Source: Candidatus Sumerlaeota bacterium (GTDB lineage Bacteria; UBP6; UBA1177). Taken from it: 16,344 nt of DNA. The stretch is from contig SLGQ01000022.1 of assembly GCA_007136595.1 (NCBI GenBank), positions 1 through 16,344 on the forward strand, read 5' to 3'. The position numbers and the translations under genes are program-made. Positions within the stretch are counted from its first letter, which is position 1, and the number at the start of each line of letters is the position of its first letter. Positions 6,931-14,901 of the stretch are shown here, one piece after another. The notes beneath the pieces are model-generated. The model was given only the letters and a program-made list of their open reading frames with translations, ran no database searches and was not told where the DNA came from.

Positions 6931-8154
6931 ATGAAAAAGATGATTATCATGTTCGTTGCTTTAACAGCACTGTTTTTTACTGCCTGTAAATCGGCACCCA
7001 AATGTGAACCTCACACACAACCTACACCGGCAATTTATGAGGCAACTTTTGTAGAAAGCACCTCAACTGCTGAATCAATGATCAGGGCAAGCGGAACAGG
7101 ATGTACAATGGATGAAGCTCTGAAAGAAGCAAAGAAAACCGCTATCTGGTTTCTCCTTGAAGCAGGAGACAGACCGCTTCTTAAAACACCGGCAGAAAAA
7201 ACAAGGGCTGTTGGACTTGCTCAGCAAATGTATGCAAATCCCGATCAATTCATAAGATGGACATCGGCTCTTCAGTCAAAACAAACTGTGGGCGGAAAAC
7301 TGAAAGTGACATATACTTTCAGAGTTGATGTTTCAATGATGGAACAGCAACTTATTGCAAACGGTATCATTACTTCATCCAGCGATATCGCTGAATCAAT
7401 AGGTCTTCCGACCATGGCTGTTTTTGCCGACAAAGGGGGAGACTGGGGAAGAACTGCCGTAGCTGTAATGCAGGAGTATTTTCAGGACAACTCTTTTGAA
7501 GTTTACTCCAGTGCACAGCAGACACAGACCAATGAACTTGTCAGCAAAATATCTATGCTTGAAGGTGCGGAAACCGATCCGATGCACGATATGGCTCTTG
7601 CTCTCGGTTCAGATATTTATGCAAAACTGAATTACTCCGGCGGTGGAAGTCATGTAGGCGGTACTGCTACTGCAAAAGCATCCATTTCCGTAGAAGTTTT
7701 TGAAACTGCTTCAGGAAGAATGCTTGCATCAACTACCGGCTATTCTGCCGAAAGAAGAGTGACTGATGTCAACGCTCTTATTCAGGAAGCAACTAACGAT
7801 GCCGCAACAAAAGTTATAAGCCAGATTAGAAAAGAATGGATGAAAATGGCTGAAACAGGAAAACCGTTCAAAATTACCGTTCTCAGCAATTCAACAGACG
7901 GTTCAAGAGTTGATGAAGCTGTTTACGGACTTTTAAGAAAAATGTCCCAAAGACCCATCAGAAGACAAAGCGGCGGAAAATCAACTTTCAGCTACATAGT
8001 TTATATCAAAGATGTTCCCAATGCTTTTGAACTTTTTCTTAATTTGAGGGATGCTTACAATGGTCCCGGAGAAATCGAAAAAGTGAGCGACACCGGCTCT
8101 TTCCTTGTTTTTAAAGCTGCAGGGGACGGTGAAATAGAGTTAGAAATAGAATAA
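6931..8154 (+). CDS. LPP20/FlgT-like lipoprotein with TolB-like middle (DUF6175-like)
   Basis: GGGAGGA lies eight bases before the ATG. The 407-residue protein has a lipoprotein signal (FTAC, lipid Cys19; Lys at +2 is compatible with outer-membrane sorting). Residues 48-135 contain RASGTG...DEALKEAKKTA, the pattern of the LPP20/FlgT N-terminal fold in which repeated Ala-rich helices pack on a sheet. Residues 158-305 resemble TolB/CsgG/LpoB-type nucleotide-fold-like domains (PTMAVFADKGGDWGR, ALGSDIYAKLNYS, then ISVEVFETASGR). The C-terminal 100 residues are a further alpha/beta unit. The whole pattern is close to the uncharacterised DUF6175 type as I remember it; a profile search would decide. 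By analogy with FlgP/FlgT and LpoB it probably sits in the outer membrane facing the periplasm and contacts partners from the same operon. Only 11 bases separate it from the next gene. Confidence 0.8.
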   Translation: MKKMIIMFVALTALFFTACKSAPKCEPHTQPTPAIYEATFVESTSTAESMIRASGTGCTMDEALKEAKKTAIWFLLEAGDRPLLKTPAEKTRAVGLAQQMYANPDQFIRWTSALQSKQTVGGKLKVTYTFRVDVSMMEQQLIANGIITSSSDIAESIGLPTMAVFADKGGDWGRTAVAVMQEYFQDNSFEVYSSAQQTQTNELVSKISMLEGAETDPMHDMALALGSDIYAKLNYSGGGSHVGGTATAKASISVEVFETASGRMLASTTGYSAERRVTDVNALIQEATNDAATKVISQIRKEWMKMAETGKPFKITVLSNSTDGSRVDEAVYGLLRKMSQRPIRRQSGGKSTFSYIVYIKDVPNAFELFLNLRDAYNGPGEIEKVSDTGSFLVFKAAGDGEIELEIE

Positions 8155-8165
8155 AGGTTTAAAGT

Positions 8166-9413
8166 ATGAAAAATTTTATACCGGCTCTTTTTATTTTATT
8201 TGTTTTCATTGTATCAGCACCTTTTGAAATTTCTGCAAAAGATGCCTACAGAAAAGCAAAAAAAGGTGCCGCAGATGCATTTGCCGAGCTTGACGGAGGG
8301 GCACCAAGTGCCTCTCCTGCTCAAACTGACAAAGGGAAAAAACCGGTCATGCCCAACCTTGACCTTGAAACGGCTCTGTTGAGAGGAACAGGTTACGGAT
8401 CGAATGAAAATGCGGCAAAATCTGATGCACTTTCACATTTAAGTCAGTCGATAGTGGCAAATATCCACAGTGAAACAAAAATGTCCCAAAAAGAGAGGGA
8501 TGGAAAATATTCTGAAACATTTGTCAATGACATCAGGGTAAATTCAACTGTTTTTTTGAAAGGGGTGGCATATACTGCACCTGAAAAAACAAAAGATGGA
8601 ATAAAAGTTACAGCTTATATGACAAAAGATGCTGTTCTTGGAACACTCAGGTATCTTATTTCAACTTTACCTGAAAACCTTGATACACTTGAACCGGCAA
8701 AATATGACAGTGTCCTTACTACTGTTTATCTTGCATATTCCCTCATATTTGCAATACCACAAAGAGATCTTCCCGAAAGGAGTAAATACATCTCCATCCT
8801 TGATGCAGTAAAAAGGGAAGTTGAAAAAATGGCAAGTCACGGAACAATATTTTTCATGACAAAAGAGGGTGTTTCTGCCGAAATATCGATCGGCGGGAAA
8901 CAGTATGAAGCGAACACCAAGATATTTCTAAAGCCGGGGAAATATAATTTCAATGTAAAATCGGAAGGATACAGAAACCTGAGAGGCTCTTTCCATCTCT
9001 CCAGAGCAGATAAAAGATTTGTCGAGCTGGTTCTTATTCCGGAACAGATTGCAAAAAGAGAAGTCTATTTAAATGTCATTTCTTCTGTCAGAGTTGTTGA
9101 TGACATTGAAAAAGCCCTTCTTGATTTCGGTATAATACCGAGTCAGGATGAAGATCTTCCCCATTCAATTGTGGTAACGCTGAAAGGAACAACTGTGACT
9201 GTTGACAACTATAGAAGATATGAACTTGAAATGGACCTTCATACATTCAAGAATGGAAAAAGGTTCAGAATTACAAGATACAAACACAAGCCGTTTTTTG
9301 TCACTCCTGAAACAGAAGAAGCCACAATAAGAAGGGAAACGGCAAAAATATCTGTTCAAGTTATCAGAAAATTTCTTTCAAGCATTGACCTCAATGAATT
9401 CTTTGCTGACTGA
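8166..9413 (+). CDS. LPP20-like exported protein with PEGA-like domain
   Basis: The ATG is preceded by a modest AAAGG site. The 415-residue product has a type I signal peptide (cut after ISA, residue 24) and no lipobox Cys. A Lys/Ala-rich, then Ser/Pro-rich linker leads to an LPP20-like domain at about 66-160: RGTGYGSNENAAKSDALSHL is the classic helix with Ala repeats, followed by long beta hairpins. After a helical section comes a PEGA-like beta domain at 232-292 (AEISIGGKQYEAN, LKPGKYNFNVKSEGY), a fold often attached to surface or peptidoglycan-associated proteins. The last 120 residues form another alpha/beta domain that I cannot name. Together with the preceding lipoprotein and the following CsgG-like protein it probably builds one periplasmic or outer-membrane complex; direct evidence is only the shared operon (gaps of 11 and 15 bases). 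Confidence 0.8.
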   Translation: MKNFIPALFILFVFIVSAPFEISAKDAYRKAKKGAADAFAELDGGAPSASPAQTDKGKKPVMPNLDLETALLRGTGYGSNENAAKSDALSHLSQSIVANIHSETKMSQKERDGKYSETFVNDIRVNSTVFLKGVAYTAPEKTKDGIKVTAYMTKDAVLGTLRYLISTLPENLDTLEPAKYDSVLTTVYLAYSLIFAIPQRDLPERSKYISILDAVKREVEKMASHGTIFFMTKEGVSAEISIGGKQYEANTKIFLKPGKYNFNVKSEGYRNLRGSFHLSRADKRFVELVLIPEQIAKREVYLNVISSVRVVDDIEKALLDFGIIPSQDEDLPHSIVVTLKGTTVTVDNYRRYELEMDLHTFKNGKRFRITRYKHKPFFVTPETEEATIRRETAKISVQVIRKFLSSIDLNEFFAD

Positions 9414-9428
9414 TAAAAGGGGTATTAA

Positions 9429-10328
9429 ATGAAAAGATCGTTAATAGCAGTAAGCTTCATTATAATGTTATGTTCCAGCTATATTAATGCAAAGGATATC
9501 AGAGTGGCCGTAACTGATTTTGATGGCGGAAGTCATTTCAAAACTTACGGGGAAACTGTCACAGGCATCGTAATCGCTGAACTTTCAGGAGAAAAAAACA
9601 TTCAGGTCATTGAAAGAGGACAACTTAAAAAAGTTATTGATGAACACAGTCTTGCTCTGACCGGACTTGTTGATCCTGATCAGGCGGCTGAGCTTGGTAA
9701 ATTCATTCCATTGAACAAGCTTGTTTCAGGAACTATCGGTCCGCTTGGAAACCAGTTTGTAATAACTGTGAGAATGATCGACATTGAAACATCAAAAATT
9801 GATGCCGCTGTTACAGAAACAGTTCCAAACGCAAACGCACTTCCGGCAGGAGCTAAAGTAATTGCAGACAAGTTGATAAATGCGATAAAAACAGGCGGAA
9901 CTGTCAGAGAAAGCAAAAGGGAGAGGCTTAAATACGGGTGTGAATCCAAAAAAGATCCATCAGACTGCTATAACCTCGGCATTATGTGGTATCGGGGAGA
10001 AGAAGGTTTAAAAAATCAGGTTTTTGCAAGGAACCACTTTATGGTCGCATGTAATTTCGGTCACGCACGAGCATGTTACTATGCCGGGAACATGTTCAAA
10101 AACGGAATCGGTGGCAGTAAAGACTCAAAAAATGCCGCAACATATTTCAAAGCTGCCTGCGATTCAGGATTTAAAAAAGGTTGTGCCCAGGCTCCTTCAC
10201 AACAAAAGAAAGGAGGATCTGCATTTGGAGATCCGCTTGTAACAGGCGGTGACAATGTTTCCATTGCACCTCCAGGCAAAAAGAAGTCTTCAGACTCTGA
10301 AGAAACCATACCTGAACTCGAAAAGTGA
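9429..10328 (+). CDS. CsgG-like domain fused to cysteine-paired Sel1 repeats
   Basis: AAGGGG lies six bases before the ATG. The 299-residue protein has a type I signal peptide (cut after YINA, residue 21); the Cys at 15 is not in a lipobox. Residues 24-155 match the CsgG/FlgO pattern: IRVAVTDFDG strand, IVIAELSG helix, VIERGQLKKVIDEH, LVDPDQAAELGK and LVSGTI. Residues 168-255 hold Sel1-like helix pairs with three Cys pairs (C171/C180 spaced CX8C; C208/C216 and C244/C252 spaced CX7C), likely disulfides in the periplasm. A low-complexity Lys/Ser/Pro tail follows. CsgG forms the curli export pore as a lipoprotein with membrane-spanning hairpins; here the lipid anchor is absent and the domain is short, so a soluble ring or adaptor in the style of FlgO is more likely than a pore. 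Last gene of the operon, 11 bases from the convergent oxidoreductase gene. Confidence 0.88.
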   Translation: MKRSLIAVSFIIMLCSSYINAKDIRVAVTDFDGGSHFKTYGETVTGIVIAELSGEKNIQVIERGQLKKVIDEHSLALTGLVDPDQAAELGKFIPLNKLVSGTIGPLGNQFVITVRMIDIETSKIDAAVTETVPNANALPAGAKVIADKLINAIKTGGTVRESKRERLKYGCESKKDPSDCYNLGIMWYRGEEGLKNQVFARNHFMVACNFGHARACYYAGNMFKNGIGGSKDSKNAATYFKAACDSGFKKGCAQAPSQQKKGGSAFGDPLVTGGDNVSIAPPGKKKSSDSEETIPELEK

Positions 10329-10339
10329 TCGCTGTTTTC

Positions 10340-11890
10340 TTAAAAAGATCTCATTGCCGCCAGAGCAACTTTTATACCATCTGCAGCACTTGAAATTATC
10401 CCTCCGGCATGACCGCTCCCCTCACCTGAAACAAAAAGGTTTTCAAAAGGAGGAGCAGAAAGATCTGCACTTCTCAAAGATTTGACCGGAGCTGAAGTTT
10501 TGCTTTCAAATCCTGCGGCTACACCATTTTCAAAACAGGATATTTTCCGATTAAAAACCTTCAAACCTTCCGAGAGGGTGGCAAATATCTTTTGAGGCAT
10601 AAGCTCACGGAAATCAGAATTTATCAGTTTAAAAGAGTAGGAACTTTCCAAAGGGAAAGAGGAACTCTCTCTTTTATTTATGATGTTTTTTACAGTCATT
10701 GCGGGAATATCGAAAGAATTGTTGAACTCGAAAAATTTCCGCTCCATATTTTCAATTATTTCCAGTGCTTCAAGGGGATAAACCGCTCTTTTTGAAACAT
10801 CTTCGATCTTAAAAGGTGTAACTACAGCACTGTTGGAAAACTTTCCGTCACGAAAATAATCAGACATGCCGTTAACAACAGAAAGACCCTGTTTCGGAGA
10901 TGCTTGAACTATCCTTCCTCCGGGACACATACAAAATGTAAAAACTGAACCCGAGTCACATTTTGAAGTAAGTCTGTATTCTGCACCCTTTATTCCGGGC
11001 AGCTCTTTTACACCCCATTGCGAAAGATTTATCTCTTCCCGTTCATGTTCAACCCTGAAGCCTATTGCAAAAGGTTTGCTTTCAAATTCAACACCGTTTC
11101 TGATAAGAGTTCTGTAAAGATCATAAGAACTGTGACCCGGTGCAAACAAAAAAATATCTGCATCTATTGATCCCGGTCTTTTACCCTTTGTTTCAACTGA
11201 AACCACCCTTCCGTTTTTATGGGTGAACGATATGACCTCTGTTTTATAAAATACTTCCCCGCCTAACGATTTGAATTTTTCAATAATGGAAGGAACTATT
11301 TTTTTCAGATTATCGCTGCCGAGATGGGGATGTGTCATATACCCTATTTCCTGCGGAGCTCCGGCAGCTATAAGTTCCCTGAATATAAAATTCTTTTCAA
11401 CAGAGATCGCTTTTGTTCTGCTTGTCAGCTTTCCGTCACTGAAAGTTCCCGCGCCACCTTCTCCGAATGGATACCCGCTGTTTAAAGGGAGTTGCCCTGT
11501 TTTTTCAAAGTTTATTATATCTTTTGATCTTTCATCGACTGGCTTCCCCTTCTCAATGATGGTTGTTTCAAAACCTGCCATCTGAAATATCAATGCAGCA
11601 AAAATACCTGCCGGACCGCAACCTGTAACAACTGCTTTTTTACCTTTTCCAAAGAAACGGTCAGGCACCTGAAGCATTTCTTCATGCGGTTTTTCTCCTG
11701 TTGAAAGTTCATTGCTTTCAACCCCTGCTCTGATAAGCCAGTGAATTTTTCTTTTATTTCTGGCATCAAGACTTTTCCTTGATATAAAGTGATTAAAGTT
11801 TGTCAGGTTCAGTTCTTTTTGAATTTTTCTTTTCAGTTGAATTTCATCATGATCGGTGGGCAATTTAAGCTCTATTTCACAATAGCCCAT
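10340..11890 (-). CDS. FAD-dependent oxidoreductase, COG2509-like
   Basis: Read from the ATG at 11890, which has GGGAG upstream and lies one base after the xseA stop, the protein has 516 residues; the longer frame to 11995 would run inside xseA and is rejected. A short N-terminal alpha/beta domain (1-80, with ELKLPTDHDE and ISRKSLDARNK) precedes a Rossmann dinucleotide fold: VVTGCGPAG at 87-95 binds the FAD diphosphate and E113 the ribose. GEGGAGTFSDGKL (143-155) and the C-terminal SGEGSGHAGGIISSAADG block are typical of the uncharacterised COG2509 group of flavoprotein dehydrogenases. Substrate and electron partner are unknown. It is cytosolic, with no signal peptide. It is the last gene of the minus-strand operon and converges with the envelope operon. 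Confidence 0.9.
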   Translation of the reverse strand: MGYCEIELKLPTDHDEIQLKRKIQKELNLTNFNHFISRKSLDARNKRKIHWLIRAGVESNELSTGEKPHEEMLQVPDRFFGKGKKAVVTGCGPAGIFAALIFQMAGFETTIIEKGKPVDERSKDIINFEKTGQLPLNSGYPFGEGGAGTFSDGKLTSRTKAISVEKNFIFRELIAAGAPQEIGYMTHPHLGSDNLKKIVPSIIEKFKSLGGEVFYKTEVISFTHKNGRVVSVETKGKRPGSIDADIFLFAPGHSSYDLYRTLIRNGVEFESKPFAIGFRVEHEREEINLSQWGVKELPGIKGAEYRLTSKCDSGSVFTFCMCPGGRIVQASPKQGLSVVNGMSDYFRDGKFSNSAVVTPFKIEDVSKRAVYPLEALEIIENMERKFFEFNNSFDIPAMTVKNIINKRESSSFPLESSYSFKLINSDFRELMPQKIFATLSEGLKVFNRKISCFENGVAAGFESKTSAPVKSLRSADLSAPPFENLFVSGEGSGHAGGIISSAADGIKVALAAMRSF

Positions 11891-11891
11891 T

Positions 11892-13076
11892 TTAATTGCT
11901 CCCTTTTTTCCCGATCTCAGTTTTTCCGTCAATAAAAGTGATCGAAAACGGTTCTTTATTTTCAAAATCCACAAGTCTGGGAATTGTTTTTCCATTCTGT
12001 TTTATAAGGGCAAATCCTTTGTTCATAGGAAGAAGCGGATCATTTTTTTCAAGATTTGCTTCCAGTTTTGAAAGTTTTTCAAAATTATGAAAAAATATTT
12101 CTGAAATGTATTTTTCACCTTTCATCATAAGTTTCTCACAATAATGAAGGTTTTCCTTTATTATCCGATCGGGACTTTTGATCGAAAGAACAAGGTTGTC
12201 AAGATGCATCATCATCTTTCCGAGGATGTTCTCCATGATCGTCTTTGCCTGATCCGAGATTTTTTCAATACTACCCATAATTTCATTTTTATCAGGAAAA
12301 ATCAGTTCGGCAGCAGCAGAAGGAGTGGAAACAGAGCAGCTTGCGGCAAGATCAAGTATCGTTGAATCTGTTTCATGTCCTACGGCACTAACAACCGGCT
12401 TGTCACACTTTATGACAGCGTATGCAACAGCTTCAGAATTAAAAGGATCCATATCTTCTTTCAAACCGCCGCCTCTTCCCACTATTATGACATCTATCTC
12501 TTCTAGCTTGCTTAATCTTTCAATTGCCTTCACTATTGAGACATCCGCCCCTTTTCCCTGAACTGTTGCCGGAGCAAGAACTATTTCAGCTGGAGGAAAC
12601 CTTTTCCTTGAAATGGTTATGATATCATGAATTGCGGCTCCTCCTTTTGAAGTTACAACACCGATGGTGTGCGGAAACCGGGGAAGTTCTTTTTTATGCC
12701 GCTCATCAAAAACTCCCTCATTTTTCAGTTTTTCTTTCAAAGCTTTCAGCTTCAATGCCTCAATTCCTTCACCGTAAGGAATGATAAGGTTCACTATCAG
12801 GCTTATCTCTGACCTTGGCTCATAAACAGAAACTCTTCCATAAACTATGAACTGCGAATCTTCTTTGAGTTCTGTCCGGTTCATTTTCTGTTGATTTTTA
12901 AAAAAAGCACACTTTATCTGGGCATCACCTTCTTTAAGTGTAAAGTAAATGTGTCCGCTGTATGCTTTTGAAAGATTGGTAAGTTCACCTGTAACGGCAA
13001 CAAAACTGAATGCTCCTTCAACTGCATTTTTTATATCTCTGACAAGAACGGATACCGGAACTGCTATATCATGCAC
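11892..13076 (-). CDS. xseA: Exodeoxyribonuclease VII large subunit
   Basis: The 394-residue protein begins with GTG at 13076, sharing one base with the TAG of the gene before it and preceded by AAGGTGA. An OB-fold for single-strand DNA binding covers about 8-100 (VAVTGELTNL, GHIYFTLKEGDAQIKCAFF). The catalytic domain follows with IGVVTSKGGAAIHDI (138-152), GRGGG at 200-204 and VGHETD at 232-237. A helical region then runs to a short C-terminal NKGFALI segment. It is a little shorter than the roughly 450-residue E. coli protein, mainly in the helical part. With the small subunit XseB it degrades single-stranded DNA in both directions to oligonucleotides during repair; xseB is not in this window. 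Confidence 0.96.
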   Translation of the reverse strand: MHDIAVPVSVLVRDIKNAVEGAFSFVAVTGELTNLSKAYSGHIYFTLKEGDAQIKCAFFKNQQKMNRTELKEDSQFIVYGRVSVYEPRSEISLIVNLIIPYGEGIEALKLKALKEKLKNEGVFDERHKKELPRFPHTIGVVTSKGGAAIHDIITISRKRFPPAEIVLAPATVQGKGADVSIVKAIERLSKLEEIDVIIVGRGGGLKEDMDPFNSEAVAYAVIKCDKPVVSAVGHETDSTILDLAASCSVSTPSAAAELIFPDKNEIMGSIEKISDQAKTIMENILGKMMMHLDNLVLSIKSPDRIIKENLHYCEKLMMKGEKYISEIFFHNFEKLSKLEANLEKNDPLLPMNKGFALIKQNGKTIPRLVDFENKEPFSITFIDGKTEIGKKGSN

Positions 13077-14125
13077 TATCTCACCTTTTTTAAAGCTTTC
13101 ATTTTGAGTGCATTGGGAACATCTCTGCTTTTTGCTACTTTCTTAATATCATTCATCCTCAAAAGCTCAAGAAACTGCATAGCAACCCTCAGGGGAGTTT
13201 TAGGATTCATTACAAGAGCTAACTTTACGCGGTAATTTCTGGTAAGAGATTTTGTATTTGCAATATGTGAAATAATATCAATTGAAACTGCATTGTCTGA
13301 AGCAATCCCGACAATTTCCTTTTCTGTTATTTTAGCATTTCCCAAAACTGCAATGGCAATTAATCTCCGGGGGTCTTTTATCAATATTTTTCTGACCTCC
13401 ATATTACCTGTAGTTGCAAGTTTAACTTTTGCACCTATGGACATCTCTTTTAACATTTGCATGATGGTTTTTTTCTTTTCAATTGCATCGTTTGCATCTA
13501 ATCCTTCAAATGCATCTTCAGAAGTAAGGAAATCGGGAAAATCAAAATCATCGTCACTTAATGTTACTACATCTTCATCTTCGGCGATCTCCTCTGATCC
13601 ATCTTCTTCAACATCACCTTCTTCATCTCCTTTCTGTGCCGCCTTTTCAATATCTTCATCACTTACATACCCTGTCTGTTCTTTATAAAGATCCGCAAGA
13701 ACTGTGCTGAATTTTGAAAGATAGTCGGCAAATTCCTCTTTAAGCGGAATCGAAAATGTTACAAAATCTTTATGTGTTACAAGTGTTCTCCAGAAATCTT
13801 CATCTTCTATCTGAATATAAGTTATAAGCTGCCCCGGATCGAGTTTATTAAGAGAAATAAGGATAATTATCAAAGAAGGATCTTTTTTATCTGCGGCATA
13901 TTTTGCAATTGCAAGAGCAGACTTTTGAGGAATATCGCTGTCTATGTGTTTTTTTATTTCATCCTGAGAAAAACCGGCAAGTTTTTCGACAGCTTTCTTC
14001 CACACATACTCATCATCATCTCCGCTGAAATGAATTACAGCTTTAACAAAATCATCTGCCGTAATCGGGAGAAACCCGTCAAGAAGAGCGGTTTTCTGAG
14101 GTGTTGTTTTTGCTCTTTGCCACAT
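13076..14125 (-). CDS. Conserved unknown protein, helical repeats with acidic linker
   Basis: ATG at 14125 lies two bases after the coaX stop. The 349-residue protein has no signal peptide or membrane segment and is presumably cytosolic. Residues 1-150 are helical with HEAT-like features. Residues 155-211 are a strikingly acidic linker. Residues 217-349 form a basic helical domain (KVKLATTGN, VRKILIKDPRRLIAIAVLGN, VKLALVMNPKTPLRVAMQFL) that looks like tandem two-helix repeats around an NPKTP turn. I recall similar C-terminal domains in uncharacterised delta-proteobacterial and Myxococcota proteins; no function is known to me. Four bases of stop/start overlap (TAGTG) couple it to xseA. Basic repeats suggest a nucleic-acid or protein-binding role, which is speculation. 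Confidence 0.85.
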   Translation of the reverse strand: MWQRAKTTPQKTALLDGFLPITADDFVKAVIHFSGDDDEYVWKKAVEKLAGFSQDEIKKHIDSDIPQKSALAIAKYAADKKDPSLIIILISLNKLDPGQLITYIQIEDEDFWRTLVTHKDFVTFSIPLKEEFADYLSKFSTVLADLYKEQTGYVSDEDIEKAAQKGDEEGDVEEDGSEEIAEDEDVVTLSDDDFDFPDFLTSEDAFEGLDANDAIEKKKTIMQMLKEMSIGAKVKLATTGNMEVRKILIKDPRRLIAIAVLGNAKITEKEIVGIASDNAVSIDIISHIANTKSLTRNYRVKLALVMNPKTPLRVAMQFLELLRMNDIKKVAKSRDVPNALKMKALKKVR

Positions 14126-14127
14126 TT

Positions 14128-14898
14128 TCAGTTGCCTCTGTTAATTGTTGCGATAACATTCAATCCTTTAAGAGTAAGATCTCTGTCAAAAAATTCAATA
14201 TATTTTGATGTCGTTGACAAAGCCCCTGCCAACCCACCTGTTGAGATGATCTTTGGAGAAAAATCAAGCTCCTTTAAAGATTCTTCCACCAGTCTGTCTA
14301 TCATTCCTACAAAACCGAAAAACACACCGCTTTGAAGACTTTCAAGAGTTGTTTTCCCTATGGCTTTTTCAGGCTTATCCAACTGGAACCTCGGCAGTTT
14401 AGCAGTTTTAGTTGACAAAGCTTCCATAGAAGACATTATCCCCGGCATTATCGCCCCGCCAATATATTCTCTGTCCGGGTTTACAATATCAAGTGTTATA
14501 GCTGTTCCTGAATCAACTACAATGGCACCTTCAACATGCTGATTTGCCGCTCCGGCGGCATTTGCTATCCTGTCTGCCCCCACTTCAGTTGGATTGGGCG
14601 TTTTTATAGTGATGTTCGAAAGAGTTGAATATTTAAGGAATACTGGATTCCTCTTGAGAAATTCTATTGAAAATCTTTCCCAGCTATGATTCCATGTGGG
14701 AACCACAGAACTTATCACAACACAGGATATATCTTTGATAGCCAGGTTGGAAATTGACATCAGCGAGTGTATTTTTGAAGATATATCGTCAATTGTCAGA
14801 TTTCTGTCTGTAGATATTCTCCACCTTTTTTCAAGAACATCTTCTTTAAAAACCCCTATAACTGTATTACTGTTTCCAATATCAACAACAAAATTCAT
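14128..14898 (-). CDS. coaX: Type III pantothenate kinase
   Basis: The 256-residue protein starts at an ATG whose ribosome site GGAGAA is formed by the last codons of the upstream peptidase gene. It shows the ASKHA-fold motifs of CoaX: DIGNSNT at 6-12 (phosphate-binding loop), GADR at 107-110 with the catalytic Asp109, VDSGTAITLD at 128-137 and the STGGLAG loop at 219-225. Length is normal for the family. It phosphorylates pantothenate with ATP, the first step of coenzyme A synthesis, in the cytosol; type III enzymes need a monovalent cation and are not feedback-inhibited by CoA. No birA gene, a common partner in other genomes, is present here. Confidence 0.96.
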   Translation of the reverse strand: MNFVVDIGNSNTVIGVFKEDVLEKRWRISTDRNLTIDDISSKIHSLMSISNLAIKDISCVVISSVVPTWNHSWERFSIEFLKRNPVFLKYSTLSNITIKTPNPTEVGADRIANAAGAANQHVEGAIVVDSGTAITLDIVNPDREYIGGAIMPGIMSSMEALSTKTAKLPRFQLDKPEKAIGKTTLESLQSGVFFGFVGMIDRLVEESLKELDFSPKIISTGGLAGALSTTSKYIEFFDRDLTLKGLNVIATINRGN

Positions 14899-14901
14899 TT
14901 A

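Noticed and set aside
5061..10328. Identification as curli or Vibrio-type flagellar H-ring genes
   Set aside because: Only general domain resemblance is present; no CsgA/E/F or flagellar genes are in the window and domain architectures differ.
11891..11995. Longer N-terminus of the FAD oxidoreductase
   Set aside because: It would lie wholly inside the 3' end of xseA, while the ATG at 11890 has a good ribosome site and a family-like N-terminus.
13293..13688. Plus-strand open frame of 131 codons, Ser-rich
   Set aside because: It is the antisense of the Asp/Glu-rich linker (GA-rich codons read as TC-rich Ser codons) of the gene at 13076-14125.
13772..14335. Plus-strand open frame of 187 codons
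   Set aside because: It runs antisense across the ends of coaX and the conserved unknown gene, both strongly supported, and has no ribosome site or family resemblance.
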